A DNA stretch of 13,528 bases from Christensenella sp. UBA1750 (GCA_002315655.1 DCHO01000039.1:1-13528), one strand, 5' to 3'. Positions 1 to 6,819 are shown, numbered from the stretch's first letter. A program made the numbers and translations. Notes: generated from the sequence alone by a model not told the origin.

Positions 1-72
1 AAATCTATCCCGTTTCTTTGTGCATGATCTCAAGTCTTGTTATGCACTTATTTACCTTTTTTGACAGCTTGA

Positions 73-93
73 GGAGGCTCGCGCAGAGCCTCC
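73..93 (-). terminator. Hairpin just past the dehydratase gene
   Basis: GGAGGCTC (73-80) and GAGCCTCC (86-93) form a perfect 8-bp GC-rich stem with a 5-nt loop, 15 nt beyond the stop codon at 109. On the minus strand it is not followed by a clean U tract, so it may be a weak or factor-aided terminator, or a 3'-end stabilising hairpin. The remaining bases 1-72 show no gene. Confidence 0.5.
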
Positions 94-108
94 CTTATTG
101 TATGTGAT

Positions 109-1350
109 TTACATGAAGAAGTCCTTGTCCTCGGGGCCCAGATATTTCTCCGCCTTGGGAATGTCGAACTCCACGCCGATGCCGGGCGCGTCCCAGACCT
201 TGACGAAGCCGTCCTTGAAGAAGTTTTCCGGCAGACCCTTCACAATGTCATACCACCAATCGGGGTCGCCCTTGGGGTATTCGTAGGCAATGTAGTTGTT
301 GGGCAGGGTGCAGGAGACCTGCGTTAAGGCCGCCATGCCGAAGATGCCGTCAAACACGCCGTGGGGCGCCATTAAGATGCCGTGCAGGTTTGCATACTCG
401 GTGATCCACTTGAGCTCGGCAAGGCCGCCCACATCCGCCGGGTCGGGGCCGATGACGTTGACGCACTGGCCTTCGATCATCTCGCGGTAGTTCTGCCTCA
501 GGTAGACCTGCTCGCCGGTGTGGATGTTGGTGGTGGTGTTCCAGGTAATGTCGCGGTAGACCTGCGCCAGATTGTAGGGGGTGTAGTCGCCGGAAACCAG
601 GTCTTCCAGCCACATCACGTTGCAGTCCTCCACACCCTTGGCGAATTTCAAAGCGTCGGGAGCCATGAGGCCGGGGCCGCAGTCAAAGGCAATGCCGATG
701 TCGGGGCCGACCTTCTCGCGAATGGTGCGGACATAGTTGATGAGATAATCCAGACCCTTGGTGGTGAGCATGGAGCCGTTGAAGTTCTCCGGGTACTGGC
801 ACTTGGGCACCATGGGATAGGAATTGTAGGTGAAACCGGCGGTCACGTCCTCCGCCTTGGAGCGGAACAGCGGGCTGTGATAAGCCACGGGGGACTTGAT
901 GATGGAGAAGCCTGCCTGTTCATGGATGGCAAGAATGTTCTCGGCGCGGGCTTCGGCTTCCAGCCCCTTGTTGCCGGGGTCTTCGTTGGGCATTTTGAGA
1001 CCGGGATAGCGGGTGCAGTAGACGCGCACTTTGTCGCGCACCTTGCCGCCCAGCAGCTTGTAAACGGGCACACCCGCTTCCTTGCCGGCAATATCCCACA
1101 GTGCCATTTCAATGGAGGATACATACTTGCCCCACGGCTTGAAGGCACCTAAGCGACGGATGCGGCGCATCACGTCCTCCACGTCGGTGGGATCGCAACC
1201 GATAATCTGCTGTTTGTAATAGTCGTTGTTGACGGCGATGTATTCCTTGAAATTCTCCACCTGAGAATAGCCGTCGATGCCCTTGTCCGTGACGATGCGC
1301 AGACAGACGTTGCTGCCGATGATTGCGCTTTTCATATCCACGATCTTCAT
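109..1350 (-). CDS. Enolase-superfamily sugar-acid dehydratase (mandelate racemase/muconate lactonizing enzyme family)
   Basis: A 413-aa cytoplasmic enzyme expected to abstract the proton alpha to a carboxylate, probably dehydrating an aldonic or uronic-type sugar acid. The N-terminal capping domain carries the family signature around residues 74-106 (SSIEMALWDIAGK, then LLGGKVRD). Barrel metal ligands are visible as D223 (AFDCG), E249 (WLED) and E280 (HTGEQ). H330 (APHG) with D303 (GPDPADVGG) is the likely His-Asp base. On the second barrel strand K152 is present, but the usual second Lys of KxK is Pro (KSP). An insertion of about 40 residues (157-197) sits between strands 2 and 3. The start is supported by AAAGGGGA upstream of the ATG. 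The gene is monocistronic with a strong promoter at 1401-1429. Family is near certain; the substrate (mannonate, galactonate, rhamnonate or another acid) is not resolved. Confidence 0.9.
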   Translation of the reverse strand: MKIVDMKSAIIGSNVCLRIVTDKGIDGYSQVENFKEYIAVNNDYYKQQIIGCDPTDVEDVMRRIRRLGAFKPWGKYVSSIEMALWDIAGKEAGVPVYKLLGGKVRDKVRVYCTRYPGLKMPNEDPGNKGLEAEARAENILAIHEQAGFSIIKSPVAYHSPLFRSKAEDVTAGFTYNSYPMVPKCQYPENFNGSMLTTKGLDYLINYVRTIREKVGPDIGIAFDCGPGLMAPDALKFAKGVEDCNVMWLEDLVSGDYTPYNLAQVYRDITWNTTTNIHTGEQVYLRQNYREMIEGQCVNVIGPDPADVGGLAELKWITEYANLHGILMAPHGVFDGIFGMAALTQVSCTLPNNYIAYEYPKGDPDWWYDIVKGLPENFFKDGFVKVWDAPGIGVEFDIPKAEKYLGPEDKDFFM

Positions 1351-1393
1351 AAGTGTTCCCCTTTCTCTCTGCGGCGAATCTCTCGCCCTCTGT

Positions 1394-1406
1394 TATCATA
1401 ATGATA
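1394..1406. promoter_or_regulatory. 13-bp palindrome on the dehydratase -10 (operator candidate)
   Basis: TATCAT-A-ATGATA is a perfect palindrome centred on 1400. Its right half is the -10 hexamer of the minus-strand promoter and its left half covers the expected transcription start. That placement suits a repressor, but no regulator gene is in the window and AT-rich palindromes can arise by chance. Confidence 0.4.
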
Positions 1407-1429
1407 TACTTTGTTAAGGATTCTGTCAA
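1401..1429 (-). promoter_or_regulatory. Sigma70-type promoter of the dehydratase gene
   Basis: On the minus strand the -35 is TTGACA (1429-1424, perfect consensus), the spacer is 17 bp and the -10 is TATCAT (1406-1401, 5 of 6). The start should lie near 1394, giving a leader of about 43 nt before the ATG at 1350. It is among the best-matching promoters in the window. Confidence 0.75.
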
Positions 1430-1501
1430 TGCAAAAAAGGGATTTCAAACAGGCTCGCAGAAATATTTATAGAATCAAAATGGATGAACGGAGGTTTTCC
1501 C

Positions 1502-1879
1502 ATGAATCTGACCTTAAAAGTGCTCCCTGATGCCCTCACCGTCTGCAAGGTAGAAAGCGTGTCCGACCTTCCCCTATCCGAATCTTTGTATTTCATCGGC
1601 AAAACGCAGGAGGAACTGTCCCTCGTCTGCCGCACGGAAATAACCCCGAAACGCACCCTTGCCCGGGAGGACGGATGGCGCGGCTTTTCCGTCGCGGGCG
1701 TGCTGGATTTTGCCTTAATCGGCATCCTCTCTGACATTTCCGCCGTTCTGAAACGCGAGGGCATCAGCATCTTCGCCCTCTCCACCTATAACACCGACAC
1801 CGTGCTGGTCAAGGAAGAAAACCTATCCTGCGCCCTAAATGCCCTTGAAAAAGAAGGCTGTACCGTCATTTATCCTTGA
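1502..1879 (+). CDS. ACT-domain-containing protein (CASTOR/ACT_7-like)
   Basis: A 125-aa cytoplasmic protein with two ACT-like halves. The second half has the recognisable run GWRGFSVAGVLDF, then LIGILSDISAVLKREGISIFA, then STYNTDTVLVKEENL, the pattern of small stand-alone ACT proteins that bind amino acids or act as allosteric sensors. The ATG at 1502 was chosen over an in-frame ATG at 1484 because GGAGG at 1490-1494 sits 7 nt upstream of 1502 and would lie inside the coding region of the longer form. It precedes pepT on the same strand by 57 nt, but pepT has its own promoter. No convincing promoter of its own was found in 1430-1490. The ligand is unknown. Confidence 0.8.
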   Translation: MNLTLKVLPDALTVCKVESVSDLPLSESLYFIGKTQEELSLVCRTEITPKRTLAREDGWRGFSVAGVLDFALIGILSDISAVLKREGISIFALSTYNTDTVLVKEENLSCALNALEKEGCTVIYP

Positions 1880-1904
1880 AGAAACCGTTCTTTTGCGGTA
1901 CAAT
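1876..1904 (+). promoter_or_regulatory. Promoter of pepT
   Basis: TTGAAG (1876-1881), a 17-bp spacer and TACAAT (1899-1904). The -35 overlaps the stop codon of the ACT-domain gene. Expected start near 1911, about 26 nt before the pepT ATG. pepT may therefore be expressed both alone and by read-through. Confidence 0.65.
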
Positions 1905-1936
1905 AGAAGCAACAAAACCACTCAGGAGGTCTATTA

Positions 1937-3157
1937 ATGAAAAGCGTTACCGACATTTTCCTCAAATACGTTTCCTTTGACACCCAATCCGCCGAGGACG
2001 AGAGCCGCTATCCCAGCACGGAAAAGCAGCTGGAGCTGGCAAAATTCATTGCCGCAGAGCTGACCGAAACAGGCCTTTCCGATGTGGAAATGGACAAGTA
2101 CGGCTATGTGTACGCCACCATTCCCGCAACCACCGACAAAAAGTGCCCCGTGATCGGGTTCTTAGGTCACATGGACACCGCGCTGGAAATGCCCGGCAAG
2201 GACGTGAAAACCTCCGTTCTCGCCTACAACGGCGGGGATGTGGTGCTGAACCGTGATTTGGGAATCGTGATGACCGAGAAGGAATTTCCCTGCCTGACGG
2301 GCGACTATGGCAAGCACCTGATTATAACCGACGGCACCACGCTGCTGGGCGCGGACGACAAGGCGGGCTGCGCGGAGATCGTCGCCATGGCGCAGTATTA
2401 TATCGCCCATCCCGAAATCCCCCACGGCAAGGTGCGTATTGCATTCACTCCCGATGAGGAAGTGGGCGGCGGCACAAAATACTTTGACATTGAAAAGTTC
2501 GGCGTGGATTTCGCCTACACCGTGGATAGCGAAGGAACCGGCACCGTAAATTATGAGAACTTCAACGCCGCCTCCGCCGCCGTCAAGGTAAACGGCTTCT
2601 CCATCCATCCCGGCGGATCGAAGAACAAGATGAAGAACGCCTGTCTGATGGCCATGGAGTTCAACGCTCTGCTGCCCGCGGGCGAGATTCCCGCGCTGAC
2701 CGAGGATCACGAGGGCTTCTCGCATCTGGTCGGCATGGAAGGCCAGGTGGAAAACGCAACCCTACACTACATCCTGCGCGACCACGATTCCGACAAACTG
2801 GAGCGCAAGAAGGAGAACTTCAAAAAGGCCGCCGAATACATGAACTACAAGTACGGCGAAAACACCATCGAGCTTGTCATTAAGGATTCCTACCGCAACA
2901 TGGCAGAATACATCCTGCCGCACCCGGAAATCCTTGATCTGGCCTACTCCGCCGCCCGCTCCTGCGGCGTGGAGCCTGTGACCTCCCCCATCCGCGGCGG
3001 CACCGACGGCGCACGGCTGTCCTCTCTTGGCCTCCCCTGCCCGAACCTGGGTGACGGCGGACACAACTGCCACGGCAAGTTTGAGTATGTCACCACGGAG
3101 GATTTGGAAAAGTGCACCGAAATCCTCATCAAAATGGTGGAGCTGAACGCGAAATAA
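1937..3157 (+). CDS. pepT: Peptidase T (tripeptide aminopeptidase, M20B)
   Basis: A cytosolic dizinc aminopeptidase that removes N-terminal residues from tripeptides in the last steps of peptide use. At 406 aa it has the normal family length. The metal and catalytic residues match the known PepT pattern: H78 and D80 (GHMDT), D140 (LLGADDKAG), the catalytic and bridging pair E174-E175 (TPDEEVGGG), D197 (TVDSEG) and H379 (GHNCHGKFE). The dimerisation domain lies at about 210-320, and the substrate-carboxylate signature IRGGTDGARLS occurs near 353-363. The start is set by AGGAGG about 9 nt upstream of the ATG. It is followed directly by a strong hairpin terminator. No oddities were seen. Confidence 0.97.
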   Translation: MKSVTDIFLKYVSFDTQSAEDESRYPSTEKQLELAKFIAAELTETGLSDVEMDKYGYVYATIPATTDKKCPVIGFLGHMDTALEMPGKDVKTSVLAYNGGDVVLNRDLGIVMTEKEFPCLTGDYGKHLIITDGTTLLGADDKAGCAEIVAMAQYYIAHPEIPHGKVRIAFTPDEEVGGGTKYFDIEKFGVDFAYTVDSEGTGTVNYENFNAASAAVKVNGFSIHPGGSKNKMKNACLMAMEFNALLPAGEIPALTEDHEGFSHLVGMEGQVENATLHYILRDHDSDKLERKKENFKKAAEYMNYKYGENTIELVIKDSYRNMAEYILPHPEILDLAYSAARSCGVEPVTSPIRGGTDGARLSSLGLPCPNLGDGGHNCHGKFEYVTTEDLEKCTEILIKMVELNAK

Positions 3158-3172
3158 ATCGCAGAAAAAGTC

Positions 3173-3212
3173 AAAGCCTTGAATCCGATTTTCGCAGGGT
3201 TCAAGGCTTTTT
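3173..3212. terminator. Bidirectional terminator between pepT and the 90-aa gene
   Basis: AAAGCCTTGAA (3173-3183) pairs perfectly with TTCAAGGCTTT (3200-3210), 11 bp with a 16-nt loop, followed by TTTTT on the plus strand. On the minus strand the stem is followed by TTTGACTTTTT, so it can serve the convergent gene ending at 3212 as well. Confidence 0.85.
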
Positions 3213-3484
3213 CATAGTATGCTGTTTTGAAGAATCGTCTCATCCCGAAAGTGGGATAGAATCAGGTGCGCATTGTTCTTCACAAAGCCTTTCAGTTCCC
3301 CCATTTTTGCTTCGGAATACCCGAACACGTCCTGCCATTCATAATCCGGCAGGATGCAGGTGGCATGGTGGAAGCAATCCTTCTCATCCGGCGTTTCAAA
3401 GTACACGGTGACTTTACCGTCGGGCTTCATCTCGGTATGAACGACCTCTGTTTCATCCTTCAAAGTCATATACGGATAAATCAT
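3212..3484 (-). CDS. Conserved small protein of unknown function, 90 aa
   Basis: I recognise the general type: a small cytoplasmic protein starting M-[I]YPYMTLxDETEVVHT, seen as a conserved hypothetical in Clostridia, without a known function. The sequence is soluble, with predicted beta strands at about 10-45 (KVTVYFETP) and a helical C-terminal half containing GELKGFVKNNAHLI. No signal peptide or metal motif is evident. It is a stand-alone gene: it has its own promoter (3508-3536), a GGGAGGGAG ribosome site 5-12 nt before the ATG, and terminators on both sides. The opposite-strand neighbour pepT ends convergently at 3157. Confidence 0.75.
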   Translation of the reverse strand: MIYPYMTLKDETEVVHTEMKPDGKVTVYFETPDEKDCFHHATCILPDYEWQDVFGYSEAKMGELKGFVKNNAHLILSHFRDETILQNSIL

Positions 3485-3507
3485 ATATCTCCCTCCCTTC
3501 CTTATTC

Positions 3508-3536
3508 ATCATATACGATTTTACGGAATTTATCAA
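3508..3536 (-). promoter_or_regulatory. Promoter of the 90-aa gene
   Basis: On the minus strand: TTGATA (3536-3531), 17-bp spacer, TATGAT (3513-3508). Predicted start near 3501, about 17 nt before the ATG. It lies just after the terminator of the upstream operon, which makes the gene an independent unit. Confidence 0.7.
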
Positions 3537-3537
3537 G

Positions 3538-3577
3538 AAAAAACCGCACCGGGATTTTTCTCCCGATGCAGTTTTTT
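3538..3577 (-). terminator. Terminator of the PHP-epimerase operon
   Basis: Arms at 3538-3554 and 3561-3577 form a 17-bp stem with a 6-nt loop, ending in a U6 run on the minus strand. Two positions are G-U wobbles in minus-strand RNA but A-C mismatches in plus-strand RNA, so the hairpin is clearly built for the minus strand. It starts 13 nt after the epimerase stop codon. Confidence 0.9.
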
Positions 3578-3589
3578 CTACATTTACAA

Positions 3590-4810
3590 TTACTTGGCTT
3601 CTTCTTCGGCCTTGATCTTGCGGTAGCGCTCGATGATCTCCATGCACATACGGCCGTTGTGGTAGGGGCAGGTCCAGCCGTTGGCCTTGATGGGAGACAC
3701 GTTGTTGCCGTCCAGATCGAGAACGGGGAACCAGCCGCCGCCGACGTGATCGACGAAATACTTGTCGATGGCGTCATAGCACTTTAAGGAAGCATCGAGG
3801 AACTTTTCTTCACCGGTCAGCTCCCAGGCATTGAGGAAACCGACAACGGCTTCGTTCTGCTCCCACCAGGAGACGCGCTTGCTCCATCTGTCAGTCATGA
3901 TGTCGTACTCGGTCATCATGAAGCCCTTCTCGTTGAAGCCTTCCTCCAGGCAGGCACGCGCCATCTGCACGGAGACGTCGCGGGTCTTGCGGATCGCTTC
4001 GGGCTCGCCTAAGACTTCGGCGGTTTCCATCATCAGCCAGGAGCCTTCGATGTCGTGGCCGTAGGAGACCTCGCGGGTGGTGGGCGTCCAGTCGCGCTTC
4101 TGGAATACGACATAGTGGTGAATGTCGTTGTCTACGATCTTGTTGAGCATCACATAGAGCTGCTCACGCACCTTGTTCTGCATGAGGGGAGCCTTGTTGG
4201 AGCGCAGCAGGCAGGTATAAGCCTCGATGATGTGCAGATGGTTGTTCATGCTCTTCTCGAAGGAAGGATCATGGTTCACGCCATGCAGCCAGGGATCGTG
4301 CTTCCAGTTTTCACGGCAAGCCTCAAAGTAGCCCTTGTATTCCTTGTCGTACACAAAGGCTTCCATCTTTTCCAGAACGATTTTTGCCATCTCTAAGGCT
4401 TCCTCATTGCCGGTGGCGCGGAAATACTCGGAGAAACCATACATGGTGAAGGCGTTGCCGTAGATGAACTTGATGCGGGAAACAGGCTTGCCGAACTCAT
4501 CGACCTCCTGATACGCGCCGCCGTTCTCCTTGTCCCAGAAGTAGGTCTTGAAGTAGTTGAAGGCGCGGTCTGCCATTTCCTTGTACTTGGGGTCGCCAAG
4601 CACACGGTAGGCGTTGGAGAACGTCCAGACGAGGCGGGCATTGAGGACGATGTGCTTGTTTGCATGGGGAACGGGCTTGTTGTTGATGTCAACCGCGCCG
4701 TAGAAGCCGCCGTTCTCCTTGTCCACGGCATAGGTCATCCACCAGGGCAGAAGGTTCTCGGTCAGTTCCTTGTAGGCACGATCGTAAAGCTGTTGCAGTT
4801 TCGGATTCAT
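3590..4810 (-). CDS. AGE-family epimerase, cellobiose 2-epimerase type
   Basis: A 406-aa (alpha/alpha)6-barrel enzyme that epimerises C2 of a sugar. It resembles cellobiose 2-epimerases (glucose to mannose at a reducing end) more than N-acylglucosamine 2-epimerases. Visible signatures: R59 in NARLVWTFSNAY, YGNAFTMYGFSEYFRATG at 117-134, H193 in NNHLHIIEAYT, H252 in SYGHDIEGSWLM, WWEQNEAVVGF, and H384 in CPYHNGRMCMEII. R59, H193, H252 and H384 line up with the catalytic Arg and His residues of characterised cellobiose 2-epimerases. There is no signal peptide. The start is set by AAGGGGG upstream of the ATG. It is the second gene of an operon, 44 nt after the PHP gene, and ends at a strong terminator. 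Cellobiose, mannobiose or a free monosaccharide are all possible substrates. Confidence 0.88.
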   Translation of the reverse strand: MNPKLQQLYDRAYKELTENLLPWWMTYAVDKENGGFYGAVDINNKPVPHANKHIVLNARLVWTFSNAYRVLGDPKYKEMADRAFNYFKTYFWDKENGGAYQEVDEFGKPVSRIKFIYGNAFTMYGFSEYFRATGNEEALEMAKIVLEKMEAFVYDKEYKGYFEACRENWKHDPWLHGVNHDPSFEKSMNNHLHIIEAYTCLLRSNKAPLMQNKVREQLYVMLNKIVDNDIHHYVVFQKRDWTPTTREVSYGHDIEGSWLMMETAEVLGEPEAIRKTRDVSVQMARACLEEGFNEKGFMMTEYDIMTDRWSKRVSWWEQNEAVVGFLNAWELTGEEKFLDASLKCYDAIDKYFVDHVGGGWFPVLDLDGNNVSPIKANGWTCPYHNGRMCMEIIERYRKIKAEEEAK

Positions 4811-4854
4811 AGTAAAATCCCCCTTCGGTATTTAGTGTCTATTTCATCCGCTTC

Positions 4855-5544
4855 TTATTTCGACCATTTCCCGTCCGAAAGCAACGCTTCGTAGGGCTGA
4901 TTGGTGCGAACTGCGCGGATAAAGTCGGAAATCGTGGCAATCGGTGTCTGAAATGCCATGCCGGAACCGCGGAAAGCGGCGTGGTTGTGCTCATCGGAGC
5001 CAGCCGTGGTGGGCAGCCGGAAGCGGGCGGCATAATCTTTTGCCAACTCGTTGGCCTTATCGGGGTTGCCTGCGTTGTAAACCTCCACGCCGTCCACATA
5101 GAGCGGATAGAGCATGGGCGTGTCCGACCAGCGGAACGGGTGCGCATGGACGATGAAAGCGTCCATCATGTGCGCCTTCTCCATGAAGGTCTCCGGCTCC
5201 CACTCCTCCATCTCGGGATGGGCGCAAAGCCAGCTTTTCGGCAGCCCGTAGGTCAGAAACTCAATGCCGTGATACGCCCATTCCATGCCGGGCAGAACGG
5301 TAAGGCCGATCTTGTCGCCCTCCGCCTTGGCATTCTCATAGCCCTTGAAATAGCGGTCAATGCGTTCTTCCCAGGGCAGATTTTTCGGAACAGCGGTATT
5401 CCCACCGAAAAAGTGGTCTGTAATAATGATTGTATCATAACCATGTGCTTTGTAGGCACGCGCCATTTCCGCGCCGGACGACTTGGCACAGGCGCTACCC
5501 TCCGCAGTATGCAGGTGGGTTTCCACCTTGAAAAGCCTTCCCAT
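4855..5544 (-). CDS. PHP-domain metal-dependent hydrolase
   Basis: A 229-aa cytoplasmic protein made almost entirely of one PHP domain, a trinuclear-metal fold of phosphoesterases. All motif groups are present: H10-x-H12 (ETHLHT), T42-D43-H44 (IITDH), E88 (PGMEW), H133-x-H135 (VHAHPFR) and D184-x-H186 (AGSDEH). The length fits a stand-alone PHP phosphatase or phosphodiesterase, not the PHP part of a polymerase. The start at 5544 is preferred over an ATG 13 codons upstream because an AAGGGGGG ribosome site lies about 6 nt before it. First gene of an operon with the AGE-type epimerase. Substrate unknown; a sugar phosphate is suggested only by the neighbour. Confidence 0.85.
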   Translation of the reverse strand: MGRLFKVETHLHTAEGSACAKSSGAEMARAYKAHGYDTIIITDHFFGGNTAVPKNLPWEERIDRYFKGYENAKAEGDKIGLTVLPGMEWAYHGIEFLTYGLPKSWLCAHPEMEEWEPETFMEKAHMMDAFIVHAHPFRWSDTPMLYPLYVDGVEVYNAGNPDKANELAKDYAARFRLPTTAGSDEHNHAAFRGSGMAFQTPIATISDFIRAVRTNQPYEALLSDGKWSK

Positions 5545-5573
5545 GGTTATCCCCCCTTCATACAAGCACAAAT

Positions 5574-5602
5574 ATTGTAGCATAACGAATCTCTATTTGC
5601 AA
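5574..5602 (-). promoter_or_regulatory. Promoter of the PHP-epimerase operon
   Basis: On the minus strand: TTGCAA (5602-5597), 17-bp spacer, TACAAT (5579-5574), with a TG one base before the -10 (extended -10). Start expected near 5567. The -35 is flanked by a direct repeat of CTCTATT on the plus strand (5591-5597 and 5603-5609). Confidence 0.7.
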
Positions 5603-5677
5603 CTCTATTCTCATGAATGTTTCACAGAATGAACATATTTTTTCATACAATGGAACACGCAGAAAATCCTTATAAAA

Positions 5678-5711
5678 GTTTTGTCAAAATCCATTGCATA
5701 AATGACAAAAC
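5678..5711. repeat. Perfect 9-bp inverted repeat spanning the RraA-like gene promoter
   Basis: GTTTTGTCA (5678-5686) and TGACAAAAC (5703-5711) are exact reverse complements separated by 16 bp. The arms bracket the -35 hexamer and reach to within 5 bp of the -10. This suggests an operator for a dimeric or tetrameric regulator; an RNA hairpin is unlikely because most of the element lies upstream of transcription. Confidence 0.55.
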
Positions 5712-5722
5712 CATGATATAGT
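5694..5722 (+). promoter_or_regulatory. Promoter of the RraA-like gene
   Basis: TTGCAT (5694-5699), 17-bp spacer, TATAGT (5717-5722). The start should lie near 5729, giving a leader of about 58 nt with an AAAAAGGAGA ribosome site. The -35 is weak (3 of 6), in keeping with an activated or regulated promoter. Confidence 0.55.
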
Positions 5723-5786
5723 GTTAGTCGTGTAAAAGCGTGGAAAAAAGCCGCGCAAAACAGAATGAGAAAAAGGAGAAACCACA

Positions 5787-6695
5787 ATGAAGTTCAACTG
5801 CAAAGAAGACATCATCCAGATCACTCCTAATTGGGAAGGCGAGCGTCTTCCTGACGGCCGTCCCATGGTTCCTGCCAACGTTCTCGAGCGTCTTCGCAAG
5901 ATCACCCTCGAAGAAGCCTGGGGTCCCCTCTGGCACGAAGGCTACAAGTATCAGTATCAGGGCAACTTCCACACCACTCATCCCGGTAAGACTCTTGTCG
6001 GCCGTGCTGTGACCGCCACCATGGTTCCCATGCGTCCTGACCTGCATGAATACCTGCTCAAGTACGGCCACGAAGAAGAAGGCCGCAAGGGCTTCTTCAA
6101 CCAGTGGGTCATCGACTCCCTCGTGGAAGACGACGTTGTTGTCGTGGATATGTTCGATAAGATCTTCCAGGGCACCTATGTCGGCGGCAACCTGTCCACC
6201 GCTATCGCCAACCGCACCAAGCGCGGCGGCGCCGTTGTCTGGGGCGGCATCCGTGATATGGAGCAGATCGTGCAGATCGAGGGCATCCAGGAATACTATC
6301 GTGGCGTTGACCCCACCGGCATCGCTGACGTGACCATGACCTCCTTCAACGGCCCCACCCGCATCGGCAACGCCACCTGCCTGCCCGGCGACGTTGTGCT
6401 CGGCACCATCTCCGGCGTCATCTTCATCCCCGCTCACATGGCTGAAAAGGTTGCCATCGGCGCCGAAAAGTCTCACATCCGTGACGTCTTCGGCTTCCAG
6501 CGTCTGGAAGAAAAGGTCTACACCACCGCTCAGGTGGATGCCCGTTGGACTCTGCCCATGTGGGAAGATTTCATCAACTGGTTCAAGACCGAAGAAGCTG
6601 CCAAGGAGTTCCAGCACCTCGATTGGTCCGAAGAGCTCAAGGAAGCCCAGGAATACGCCGAGAAGGCCGCCAACGCTGCCGACGTTCGTCTGTAA
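5787..6695 (+). CDS. RraA-like aldolase/decarboxylase family protein, long form
   Basis: A 302-aa cytoplasmic protein of the RraA/HMG-aldolase superfamily, whose enzymes cleave 4-hydroxy-2-oxo acids to pyruvate or decarboxylate oxaloacetate using Mg2+ or Mn2+. The core at about 65-240 shows PGKTLVGRAVTA, DDVVVVDMFDK, GGNLSTAIANRTKRGG, VVWGGIRD and PGDVVLGTISGVIFIPA. R156-D157 is the R-D pair of the D-x20-R-D motif, but position 135 is Asn instead of Asp. Classical members are about 160-240 aa, so the extra N-terminal 60 and C-terminal 55 residues mark a long subgroup. Codon use is strongly biased (mostly AAG for Lys, CGT/CGC for Arg) and the ribosome site is strong, suggesting high expression. 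Monocistronic, with its own promoter and terminator. A role in sugar-acid breakdown is inferred from neighbours. Confidence 0.85.
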   Translation: MKFNCKEDIIQITPNWEGERLPDGRPMVPANVLERLRKITLEEAWGPLWHEGYKYQYQGNFHTTHPGKTLVGRAVTATMVPMRPDLHEYLLKYGHEEEGRKGFFNQWVIDSLVEDDVVVVDMFDKIFQGTYVGGNLSTAIANRTKRGGAVVWGGIRDMEQIVQIEGIQEYYRGVDPTGIADVTMTSFNGPTRIGNATCLPGDVVLGTISGVIFIPAHMAEKVAIGAEKSHIRDVFGFQRLEEKVYTTAQVDARWTLPMWEDFINWFKTEEAAKEFQHLDWSEELKEAQEYAEKAANAADVRL

Positions 6696-6719
6696 TTCCA
6701 AAATCAAGCTTAATCAAAG

Positions 6720-6745
6720 AGCCGATCCGCAAGGGTCGGCTTTTT
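6720..6745 (+). terminator. Terminator of the RraA-like gene
   Basis: AGCCGATCC (6720-6728) pairs with GGGTCGGCT (6733-6741), 9 bp with one wobble, closed by a GCAA tetraloop and followed by a run of five T. It starts 25 nt after the stop codon. Confidence 0.9.
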
Positions 6746-6790
6746 CATGCTGTTCTTTGAAGCTTCGATAAAGAATTTTCGCAAAAAGCA

Positions 6791-6819
6791 TAGACAAAAA
6801 GCACGAAAAAAGATACTAT
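6791..6819 (+). promoter_or_regulatory. Promoter of the MFS transporter gene
   Basis: TAGACA (6791-6796, 5 of 6), 17-bp spacer, TACTAT (6814-6819). Start near 6826, about 29 nt before the ATG. A short direct repeat, AAAAAGCA, occurs at 6783-6790 and 6796-6803. Confidence 0.55.

Noticed and set aside
20..47. GTGCAT ... ATGCAC inverted repeat at the left edge
   Set aside because: Only 6 bp with a 16-nt AT-rich loop and no T tract at a fitting distance; probably chance.
382..1152. Open frame of 256 codons on the plus strand opposite the dehydratase gene
   Set aside because: Its product is Ala/Val/His/Gly-rich with no domain, has no ribosome site, and lies wholly antisense to a clear enolase-superfamily gene.
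1426..1785. Minus-strand open frame of 119 codons opposite the ACT-domain gene
   Set aside because: Basic, Ser/Arg-rich product without a family match, antisense to a well-formed ACT-domain protein and overlapping the dehydratase promoter.
5724..6707. Open frame of 327 codons on the minus strand opposite the RraA-like gene
   Set aside because: It mirrors the strongly biased codons of the real gene, which removes antisense stops. It has no recognisable motif, and the plus-strand gene has promoter, ribosome site, family motifs and terminator.
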